DNA of 64,000 nucleotides, taken from Tautonia plasticadhaerens (GTDB lineage: Bacteria > Planctomycetota > Planctomycetia > Isosphaerales > Isosphaeraceae). Position numbers and translations under genes: made by a program. Numbering within the stretch: position 1 is the stretch's first letter; every line of letters begins with the position of its first letter. Under the pieces are notes generated by a model. The model searched no databases, had not been told where the DNA came from, and saw nothing but the letters and a program-made list of their open reading frames with translations. The DNA is taken from positions 3,348,001 to 3,412,000 of the forward strand of contig NZ_CP036426.1 of the NCBI RefSeq assembly GCF_007752535.1, written 5' to 3'. Shown piece after piece: positions 1-7,490 of this stretch.

Positions 1-662
1 CGGACCATCGGCACGAACTCGGCCTTCATCGCCTCGGCGGTGGTGCCGCGTTGCTCGGCCATCTTCGCCACGAAGGTGGCCACGCCCTCGGTCCAGGTCG
101 GGCCGGGCAGCAGCGAGTTGACCGTCACCCCGGTGCCGGCCAGGGCCTTGGCCAGGCCCCGGGCGATGGCCAGCTGCGCCGTCTTGGTCATCCCGTAGTG
201 GACCATCTCCTCGGGGATGTTGATGCCCGACTCGCTGGAGATGAACAGGATCCGGCCCCATCCCCGGTCCCTCATGCCGCACATCACGGCCCGGGAGCAG
301 CGGACGCCGGACATGACGTTCACGTCGAAGAACCGCCGCCAGTCCTCGTCGGGGATCTCCTCGAACGGCTTCGGCTCGAAGATGCCGACGTTGTTGACCA
401 GGATGTCGACCGGCCCGATCGCCTCGGCCCCCGTGATGAGCGTGTCGACGCCCTCGGCAGAGTCCAGGGCGCAGACGATGCCGTGCACCGTCCCGCCCCC
501 GAGGGCGGACAGCTCCTTCGCGGTCGCCTCCACCGACTCCGGGTTCCGGCCGTTGACCACGACCGTCGCCCCCTCGGCCGCCAGGGCCGACGCGATCGCC
601 CGGCCGATCCCGGCCGTCGACCCGGTCACCACCGCGAGCTTCCCCTCGAGCTGCAAGTCCAT
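1..662 (-). CDS. SDR-family oxidoreductase (3' end outside window)
   Basis: This is a short-chain dehydrogenase/reductase with a Rossmann fold, which would reduce or oxidise a carbonyl/hydroxyl group using NAD(P). The protein starts MDLQLEGKLAVVTGSTAGIG, so the cofactor motif TGxxxGIG lies at residues 13-20. NNVG follows near residue 90, and the catalytic S...YxxxK appears as SSES and YGMTK around residues 140-160. A GPTWTEG segment follows, as is usual before the substrate loop. The ATG at 662 is the only reasonable start. The C-terminal 20-40 residues are cut off by the window edge. The substrate cannot be told from sequence. The next gene (sialidase-like) is on the same strand 33 bp upstream, so the two could be co-transcribed. 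Confidence 0.93.
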   Translation of the reverse strand, partial: MDLQLEGKLAVVTGSTAGIGRAIASALAAEGATVVVNGRNPESVEATAKELSALGGGTVHGIVCALDSAEGVDTLITGAEAIGPVDILVNNVGIFEPKPFEEIPDEDWRRFFDVNVMSGVRCSRAVMCGMRDRGWGRILFISSESGINIPEEMVHYGMTKTAQLAIARGLAKALAGTGVTVNSLLPGPTWTEGVATFVAKMAEQRGTTAEAMKAEFVPMV

Positions 663-695
663 GGATGTCGTTCTCGGTTGATGATTCGGGTCGGA

Positions 696-1739
696 TCAGA
701 GTCGATCGGGGTCCAGCGCGACGTGCTTCACCCGCTCCCGCTTCCAGGTGTAGGTGACGTGCACCATCCCGTCGTCGGCCTGGATGACGGCCGGATACGA
801 GTACTCTCCCGGCCCGGATTCCAGGGTGTGGACCATCCTCCAGGATTCGCCGTCGTCGTCGGAGATCGCCACGTTCAGCGGCGATCGGCCCCGCCCGGTG
901 GCATTGTAGACGAGCAGGTGCCGGCCGTCGGCCAGGGTCACGGCGTCGGTCCCGGAGTTGGGGTTGGGCAGGTCGGTCAGGGCCATCGCCCCCCAGGAAT
1001 CCCCGCCGTCGGTCGATTTCGACACCCAGATCCGCCCCTGTCGGCTGCGTCCCAGCGCGATCAGCGTGCCGTCGGTGGCGGTCAGCAGGCTCGGCTGGAT
1101 GGCGCCGATGGCCTCGCCGTCGTTGATCGGCCCGATCCGCGTCCAGGTCCGGCCGAGGTCGTCGGTGCGCTCGAAGTGGACCCGCCAGCCGTCCTCCTCG
1201 GTGCTGGAGCCGCAGAGGATCGAGCCGTCGGCCGTGGCGATCGGCTTGTTCTTGACCGGCCCGAGGATCCCCTCAGGCAATCGTCGGGGGGTCGACCACG
1301 TCTCGCCGCCGTCGGGGCTGGTCGAGAGCATCCCCCACCACTCCCTCGGGCTCGGGCCGACCTTGGAGAAGAGCATCAGCGGGCCGCCTTCGGGCAGGTA
1401 CAGGACCGGGTTCCAGCAGGGATGCCGGCGGACCTCGCCGCCGGGGGTCGCGTACTGGACGCCGTCGGCCACCTCGACCGGGCTCGACCACGCCCCCCCC
1501 GGCGACTTCCTCGCCACCCAGATCCCCACGTCCGGGTTCTTCTCGTGAGTGCCGCCGAACCAGGCCGCAACCAGCGTGCCGTCACCGAGCGACTCGATCG
1601 TCGAGGCGTGACACTGCGGGGTCGGCGCCTCCTCGTAGACGAACTCCTCGACCTGCACCGGGGACTGTCCCCGGGCCATCGCGGCCGAGAACACCAGCAC
1701 CGTCAACGCTCCTGACACCGAGCACCAGGGGGACTTCAT
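696..1739 (-). CDS. Secreted sialidase-like (BNR/Asp-box) protein
   Basis: This 347-residue exported protein has the fold of exo-alpha-sialidases and is predicted to be a six-bladed propeller that binds or cleaves glycans. The start at 1739 (MKSPWCSVSG) gives a signal peptide ending near AMARGQS. Four Asp-box-like repeats are visible: SPDGGETW, RTDDLGRTW, STDGGDSW and SDDDGESW. An early HASTIE...AAWFGGTHE segment carries the typical arginine/aspartate-side loop of this family. Planctomycetes encode many such proteins, often annotated only as sialidase family, and true sialidase activity is not certain. The reading frame stays open upstream beyond 1739, but that sequence is low-complexity shadow and lacks a signal peptide. 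Confidence 0.88.
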   Translation of the reverse strand: MKSPWCSVSGALTVLVFSAAMARGQSPVQVEEFVYEEAPTPQCHASTIESLGDGTLVAAWFGGTHEKNPDVGIWVARKSPGGAWSSPVEVADGVQYATPGGEVRRHPCWNPVLYLPEGGPLMLFSKVGPSPREWWGMLSTSPDGGETWSTPRRLPEGILGPVKNKPIATADGSILCGSSTEEDGWRVHFERTDDLGRTWTRIGPINDGEAIGAIQPSLLTATDGTLIALGRSRQGRIWVSKSTDGGDSWGAMALTDLPNPNSGTDAVTLADGRHLLVYNATGRGRSPLNVAISDDDGESWRMVHTLESGPGEYSYPAVIQADDGMVHVTYTWKRERVKHVALDPDRL

Positions 1740-1962
1740 CGAGGACACGCTCCAAGGGGGGATTCGAGGAGGCCCCGGCCGGGCGGGGCGGACTCCCCCC
1801 AGGATGCCCGGCCGCCCTCGGAGAATCCAGGAGCGATCGTCGAGCGATCGGTCGAACGCCGGCGACCCGGATCGGGGGGCCCGCCCTCCTCCCCGGCGCT
1901 GACGCCCGCCCCCGGGGTCCGGTACGATGGCCGCCTCGACCCGCCACGGAGGGAGCCCCGCC

Positions 1963-3279
1963 ATGACCACCGATGCCGCCCCCTTCCCCCCCCTCGCCCT
2001 CGTCCGGCAGCGGGTCGCCCACCCGGCGCTCGACGACGCCCCCGGCGCCGTGGCCGAGGCGATCCGGGCCAGCCACCTCGCCTCCCGGGTCCCGAAGGGG
2101 GGCCGCGTGGCGGTGACGGTCGGCAGCCGGGGGATCGTCGGGATCGACCGGATCGCGAAGGCGGCGGTCTCGGCCGTGAGGGGCCTGGGCTTCGAGCCCT
2201 TCGTGGTGGCGGCGATGGGCAGCCACGGCAAGGGGACCGCCGAGGGCCAGCGCGCCCTGCTCGCCGAGCTGGGCGTGACCGAGCGGTCGGTCGGCTGCCC
2301 GATCCGGTCGGAGATGGACACCGTCGTCCTCGGCTCGAACAGCTTCGGCCTGCCGGTCCACTTCGACCGCAACGCCTTCGACGCCGACGGCATCCTCCTG
2401 CTCAACCGGGTCAAGCCCCACACGTCGTTCACCGGCCGATATGAGAGCGGCCTGCTGAAGATGCTGGCCATCGGCCTCGGCAAGCAGCAGGGGGCCGCCC
2501 AGGTGCACAAGCTCGGCCTGCCGGGCCTGAGGGTGCTCCTGCCGGAGGTGGGCGCGCTGCTGCTGAGGAAGACGCCGGTCGCGCTGGGGGTCGCCCTGCT
2601 GGAGAACGCCGAGGAGCGGACGGCGAGGGTCGAGGCGGTCGAGCCGGAGGACCTGCTGGAGGCCGAGCCGAGGCTGCTCGACGAGGCCCGGCTCATGATG
2701 GGGCGCCTGCCCTTCGATCAGATCGATATCCTGATCGTCGGGGAGCTGGGCAAGAATTACAGCGGGACCGGCATGGACCCCAACGTCATCGGCCGCCAGC
2801 GGGTCGAGACGATGCCGGATCTGCCCCGGCCGGTCGTCACCCGGCTGGCGGTGCTCGACCTCTCCCCCGAAACCAAGGGGAACGCCACCGGCGTCGGCCT
2901 GGCCGACCTGACCACCGACCGCCTCGTCCGCGCCATCGACCCCGAGCCGATGCGGGTGAACTGCTTCACCAGCAACTTCCTGACCCGGGCCCGGGTCCCC
3001 CTGGCCCTGTCCACCGACCGGGACGTCGTCGCCATGTGCCTGCAGACGTGCTGGAAGGTCGATCAGTCGCTCGCCCGGCTGGTCGCGGTCCCGAACACGC
3101 TGGAGCTGGCCTCGATCGCCGTCTCCCCCGCCCTCTCGGCCGAGGTGGAGGCGGATCCGGCCCTCCGCTTCGAGTCCGACTTCCGGCCGATGCCGTTCCG
3201 CCCCGACGGCTCGCTCGACCAGCAGGCGCTCTTCCCCGAGAGCGTCCGGGCGCGCCGCACCCGGTGGGCCCGGGATTGA
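1963..3279 (+). CDS. LarA-like (lactate racemase N-terminal domain / DUF2088) protein
   Basis: The 438-residue protein resembles the nickel-dependent lactate racemase LarA N-terminal domain family (DUF2088). Supporting segments are VAVTVGSRG near residue 50, AMGSHGKGT near 85, LLLNRVKPHTSF near 150 and GELGKNYSGTG near 265. This family includes racemases and related proteins that use a nickel-pincer cofactor, but many members are uncharacterised. I chose the ATG at 1963 because a purine-rich ACGGAGGGA lies just upstream at about 1946-1954. An in-frame ATG at 1927 has no such site. No larB/C/E cofactor genes are visible nearby, so the racemase function is inference only. Confidence 0.82.
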   Translation: MTTDAAPFPPLALVRQRVAHPALDDAPGAVAEAIRASHLASRVPKGGRVAVTVGSRGIVGIDRIAKAAVSAVRGLGFEPFVVAAMGSHGKGTAEGQRALLAELGVTERSVGCPIRSEMDTVVLGSNSFGLPVHFDRNAFDADGILLLNRVKPHTSFTGRYESGLLKMLAIGLGKQQGAAQVHKLGLPGLRVLLPEVGALLLRKTPVALGVALLENAEERTARVEAVEPEDLLEAEPRLLDEARLMMGRLPFDQIDILIVGELGKNYSGTGMDPNVIGRQRVETMPDLPRPVVTRLAVLDLSPETKGNATGVGLADLTTDRLVRAIDPEPMRVNCFTSNFLTRARVPLALSTDRDVVAMCLQTCWKVDQSLARLVAVPNTLELASIAVSPALSAEVEADPALRFESDFRPMPFRPDGSLDQQALFPESVRARRTRWARD

Positions 3280-3354
3280 TCCGGCCGACCCGGCCATTCA
3301 TGGCTTTTTTCCCTTGCTCGGCCCGGGATCCGGGGGAATGCTGGAGGTGGGATC

Positions 3355-6300
3355 GTGCCGGCCCGGCGAGTCTCGACGGGGCCGGCGGGACATCGCCTCG
3401 CGTCTCCAGCCGGGTCGAGCACCATGATCGACGGGTACCCCAACGGGGAGGATCGCCGGGACGGGATGCCGAGGGGGGGTCCCGGGTCGGAGTACCAGGC
3501 CGTCGTCCGGCGGTTCGAGGAAGCCACCCCCGACGAGCTGGAGCTGCTGCTCACCTCGCCGAGCATCGAGCAGGAGCGGGCCCTCCGGCTCTACCTCGGC
3601 GACGACCGCTACACCCGGATGCACCGGCTCGCCCTGATGCAGTCCGTCACCCGGGGGGCCGAGCCGCCCCGGGGCAACGTCGTCATCCTGCCCGGGCTGA
3701 TGGGCAGCGCCCTGCACACGATCGACGCCCGGGGCAACGACGACGAGATCTGGCTCGACCTCTGGCAGATCGCCCGGGGCCGGGTGGGGCGGCTCCGCCT
3801 GGCCGCCGACGGCGTGCTCCAGGCCGACCCGTCCTTCTCGACCCGCCCGGGCAAGGTCCTCTGGAAGTACTACGGCGAGCTGGTGCTGGCCCTGAAGCGT
3901 CACTGGCGGGTGCTCGTCTTCGGCTACGACTGGCGGAAGGACCTCCGCCTGGCCGCCGACGGCCTGCTGGCGAGCATCAACGCCCAGTTCGGCCCCGACG
4001 AGCCGGTGCACCTCGTCGCGCACTCGATGGGGGGGCTGGTGGCCCGCAGCTTCATCCAGCGCCACCCCCAGCGGTGGCGGTCGATGTGGGCCGGGGGGGC
4101 CGACCGCCGCTCCCGGGGCGGCCGGCTGGTCATGCTCGGCACGCCCAACCACGGCACGTACCTCGTCCCCCAGGTCCTCTGCGGCCTGGCGAACACGGTC
4201 TGGAAGATCGAGCGGCTCGACATCACCCGGGACATGGGCGGCCTGCTCCGGGTCATCCACTCGTTCCCGGGCGTCTATCAGCTGCTCCCCTCGCCGATCG
4301 CCGACCTCGACGCCAAGGCCCTCTACGACCCCGACACCTACGGCCCGCTCGGCGTCCCGGGCCGCCACCTGGAGTCGGCCGGCGCCTTCCACGAGGAGCT
4401 GGCGAAGGACCTGGAATCCAAGGTCGCCCGCCAGTCGGTCGAGGACCGCCTGGTCTACTTCGCCGGCTACGGCCAGCAGACCCCCGACGGCATCCGGGCC
4501 GGCAAGCTCGGCCACCTGGCCCGGGTCCCCCAGCCCTCGGGCTTCGAGGTCGGGGACCACTACGCCTTCACCTTCCAGGGGGACGGCAGCGTCTCCCGGC
4601 GCCTCGGGCAGCCCCGGGACCTCGACGGCGAGCTGCTGAAGGTCCGCACCTACAAGGTGCAGGACGAGCACTCGGCGATGCTCTCCAACGCCAACGTCCT
4701 GTCGGCCGTCGACGAGGTGCTCCGGCTCGGCGAGCTGCGAGGGACCGGCACCCGGGGGCGCTCGGCGACGGCCCCCGGCTCCCTCTCCGAGCTGGACTGG
4801 GGCGACCCGGCCGAGCGGCCCGGCATCGAGCCGGAGCACGACCCCGACGCCGCCCGGCTCTGGGCCGAGGCCCACGAGGCCGACCGCAGTCGGTTCGACG
4901 CGCTGCTGGAACGCACCCGGCTCCGGGCCGTCGCGTCCCGGGCCCCCGGGGCGGGGGCGGGGGCGGCGGACGACGAGCCGCCGATCACCCCGGGCCTGGT
5001 CGAGGACTCCCCCGAGGCGAGGGAGCTGACCGAGGCGGTCCTCTCCGACGTGCTCTACGCCCCCAGGGCGGCCGAGTCCCGGCCGGCGCCCCCCCCCTCG
5101 GCGACGGACCAGAAGCCCCCGAGGATCGGCCTGCACCTGGCGCTCGACTGCGTCTCCAACGTCGGCGTCCGGCGGCTCCACGCCGAGGACCGGGCCGACG
5201 TGCCGCCGGTCGACGCCATCGCCCTCGGCCACTACAAGGGGGAGAAGCCCCGTCGGGGCGAACCGGCCTGGGAGCTGGACCAGCTCCTCGGCCGGGCCCT
5301 GCTGCCGCCCGACCAGCGGGACGAGGCCGATTCCCCCGCCTTCGAGCCCCCCGGCCCCGACGGCGAGCCGTCCGGCACGCTCCGCGAGGCCCGCCAGGTG
5401 CTCAGCCAGATGATCGAGCGCGGCGTCGCCCGGGGGGAGCTGGGCCAGCCCTTCTTCCTGCCCGACCCGAGGGAGCCCTCACGCCTGGTCGCCCTCTGCG
5501 GCATGGGCGTCCCCGGCGGCTTCGGCGCCCCGGAGCTGACGGTGCTGGTCCGCGAGCTGGTCTGGGCCCTCGGCAAGCTCGGCAAGCGCCACCTGGCCGC
5601 CGCCCCCATCGGCACCCGGAACACCAACATCCCCCCCGCCGAGGCGGCCGAGGCCTGGGTCCGCGGCATCAAGCTCGCCTTCAGCGGCATCGAGGCCGGC
5701 ACCGACCTGGCCCTCGAGCACATCACCTTCGCCCTGCCCGACCCGGGGATCTTCCCCGACGTCGACCGCGCCTTCCGCGACCTCGAGGCCGACCTCCGCT
5801 CCCAGGGCCGGCTGGACATCTCCTACACGTCGCTCACCCCCGGCCGGCTCGAGGAGCTGGGGAAGCGGGCGGCCGAGTTAGACCACGAGCACGCGGTCGA
5901 CCGCTGGGAACGCCGCCGCAAGCTCTGGGAGGCGGCCGAGACCCCCGGCCTCGACGGCCGAGGGGACCGGCCCGACCCGGTCCGGATCACCGTCCGGTAC
6001 GGGCCCGGCGACGCCTCCGGCCGCCCGGTCTTCCGCTTCGGCGCCGTCACCCGGGAGGCGGCGTTGCCGATGCGGGAGATCGACGTGGACCACACCCTCG
6101 TCGCCGCCGCCAACGACGAGCTGGCCGACGAATTCGCCCCCGACCAGCAGTTCGCCCGCGGCCGGTTCCTCGGCCAGCTGCTGCTGCCTCGGGACTTCCG
6201 CCCCTTGCTCCGCACCGGCGGCTCCCTGGTGATGATGCTCGACGCCCAGTCGGCCCGGATCCACTGGGAGATGGTGGCCAGGCCCGAGCTGTGGGACCTG

Positions 6301-7296
6301 CCCGACCACCCCGGCCTCTCCGGCGTCCTGCCCGGGGAGTCGACCGACTGGACCGCCTTCCTCGGCACCAGCCGGGGGCTGACCCGGCAGCTCATCACCG
6401 GCTTCGCCCCGCCCCCCGAGCCCCCGCCGCCGGGCCGCCGGTACCTCCGGGTGCTCGTCGTGGCCGACCCGGCGAGGGACGCCCCGCTGCCCGGCGCCCG
6501 CCGCGAGGGGGTCGCCGTCGTCGAGCTGCTCCGGGCCTTCAACGCCGCCTGGGGGGGATCGGGCAACGTCGTCGAGGTCGACGCCCTGATCGGCCCCGGG
6601 GAGGCGACCCGCACCAACGTCCTCCGCCGGCTGATGGGCCGCACCTACGACGCCTTCCACTACGCCGGCCACTGCTATTTCGACCCGAAGGACCCCAGCG
6701 GCTCGGGCCTGTTGTTCTCCGACGGCCAGGTGATCTCGGCCCACGAGATGAGGCGGATCGACCGCGTGCCGAAGTTCGTGTTCCTCAACGCCTGCGAGTC
6801 GGGCATCGTGCCGTCCGACCTGATCGCCGGGGCGACCGGCTACCGGCCGGGCATGGCCCCGAGCTTCGCCGAGGCCTTCTTCGAGCGCGGCGTCTCGAAC
6901 CTCGTCTGCACCGCCTGGCCGGTCGACGACCAGGCCGCCACCGCCTTCTCCCAGCGGCTCTACCGGGGCCTGCTCGGCCTGGACGGCCCCGACGCCGACC
7001 GCGTGGCCCCGGTGATCCCCCTGGTGCTGCACCGGGCGATGCAGGAGGCCCGCCTCGCCATCGCCCGCCCGGGGACCTTCCCCGGGGGGGCCCTCACCTG
7101 GGGCGCCTACCAGCACTACGGCAACCCCGATTTCGCCTTCTTCGACGGCTCCCGGATGGCCCGCGGCGAGCCGGCCGTCGTCGCCCGGATGGCCTCGACG
7201 GGCTCGACCAATGCCGAGGCGAAGGCCCCCGCGAAGCGGAAGCGATCGACCCGGTCGAGGTCGAAGGCCAGATCATCCCGGGCGAAGGGTTCCTGA
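3355..7296 (+). CDS. LCAT-like lipase fused to a CHAT (caspase-like) protease
   Basis: This 1313-residue multidomain protein has two candidate catalytic units. Residues about 100-460 match the lecithin:cholesterol acyltransferase (LACT) alpha/beta-hydrolase family: PGLMGS near 120, nucleophile Ser224 in AHSMGG, Asp410 in QGDGSVS and His439 in DEHSAML. The last ~230 residues are a CHAT domain, with His1106 in YAGHC and Cys1147 in LNACESG, followed by FERGVSNLVCTAWPVDD. The middle (about 590-860) is conserved-looking but unassigned. The tail is Lys/Arg-rich (KRKRSTRSRSKARSSR). The GTG start at 3355 is preceded by GGAGGTG at 3343-3349; an ATG at 3424 is the alternative. There is no signal peptide, so it is probably cytoplasmic. 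Such fusions suggest a stress or defence effector, but no partner gene is adjacent. Confidence 0.85.
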   Translation: MPARRVSTGPAGHRLASPAGSSTMIDGYPNGEDRRDGMPRGGPGSEYQAVVRRFEEATPDELELLLTSPSIEQERALRLYLGDDRYTRMHRLALMQSVTRGAEPPRGNVVILPGLMGSALHTIDARGNDDEIWLDLWQIARGRVGRLRLAADGVLQADPSFSTRPGKVLWKYYGELVLALKRHWRVLVFGYDWRKDLRLAADGLLASINAQFGPDEPVHLVAHSMGGLVARSFIQRHPQRWRSMWAGGADRRSRGGRLVMLGTPNHGTYLVPQVLCGLANTVWKIERLDITRDMGGLLRVIHSFPGVYQLLPSPIADLDAKALYDPDTYGPLGVPGRHLESAGAFHEELAKDLESKVARQSVEDRLVYFAGYGQQTPDGIRAGKLGHLARVPQPSGFEVGDHYAFTFQGDGSVSRRLGQPRDLDGELLKVRTYKVQDEHSAMLSNANVLSAVDEVLRLGELRGTGTRGRSATAPGSLSELDWGDPAERPGIEPEHDPDAARLWAEAHEADRSRFDALLERTRLRAVASRAPGAGAGAADDEPPITPGLVEDSPEARELTEAVLSDVLYAPRAAESRPAPPPSATDQKPPRIGLHLALDCVSNVGVRRLHAEDRADVPPVDAIALGHYKGEKPRRGEPAWELDQLLGRALLPPDQRDEADSPAFEPPGPDGEPSGTLREARQVLSQMIERGVARGELGQPFFLPDPREPSRLVALCGMGVPGGFGAPELTVLVRELVWALGKLGKRHLAAAPIGTRNTNIPPAEAAEAWVRGIKLAFSGIEAGTDLALEHITFALPDPGIFPDVDRAFRDLEADLRSQGRLDISYTSLTPGRLEELGKRAAELDHEHAVDRWERRRKLWEAAETPGLDGRGDRPDPVRITVRYGPGDASGRPVFRFGAVTREAALPMREIDVDHTLVAAANDELADEFAPDQQFARGRFLGQLLLPRDFRPLLRTGGSLVMMLDAQSARIHWEMVARPELWDLPDHPGLSGVLPGESTDWTAFLGTSRGLTRQLITGFAPPPEPPPPGRRYLRVLVVADPARDAPLPGARREGVAVVELLRAFNAAWGGSGNVVEVDALIGPGEATRTNVLRRLMGRTYDAFHYAGHCYFDPKDPSGSGLLFSDGQVISAHEMRRIDRVPKFVFLNACESGIVPSDLIAGATGYRPGMAPSFAEAFFERGVSNLVCTAWPVDDQAATAFSQRLYRGLLGLDGPDADRVAPVIPLVLHRAMQEARLAIARPGTFPGGALTWGAYQHYGNPDFAFFDGSRMARGEPAVVARMASTGSTNAEAKAPAKRKRSTRSRSKARSSRAKGS

Positions 7297-7312
7297 GGCA
7301 ACCCACCGAACC

Positions 7313-7440
7313 CTCTCCCCCGCTTGCGTGGGAGAGGGTGGGCGCAGCCCGGGTGAGGGGGCCGGGACGAGTCACCGGGCTTGAGCCCGAACGCCGGGGC
7401 CCTCACCCCAAATCCTCTCCCCGCGCGGGGAGAGGGGGAC
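7313..7440. repeat. Paired intergenic hairpin repeat (copy 1 of a dispersed family)
   Basis: Two hairpins lie between the convergent ends of the CHAT gene and the DsbD-like gene. The left one has arms around ACCCTCTCCCCC / GGGAGAGGGT and ends in GGGTGAGGGGG. The right one starts CCCTCACCCC and has arms CCTCTCCCC / GGGGAGAGG with a short GC loop. The same paired design recurs at 13180-13446 (twice) and 63190-63330. Position between convergent genes fits a role as terminator or REP-like element. Confidence 0.7.
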
Positions 7441-7490
7441 GGGAGTTGCAGGGACCGCAGTCGGCCCCTGCGGGGCCGAGGGCCCCCGGC

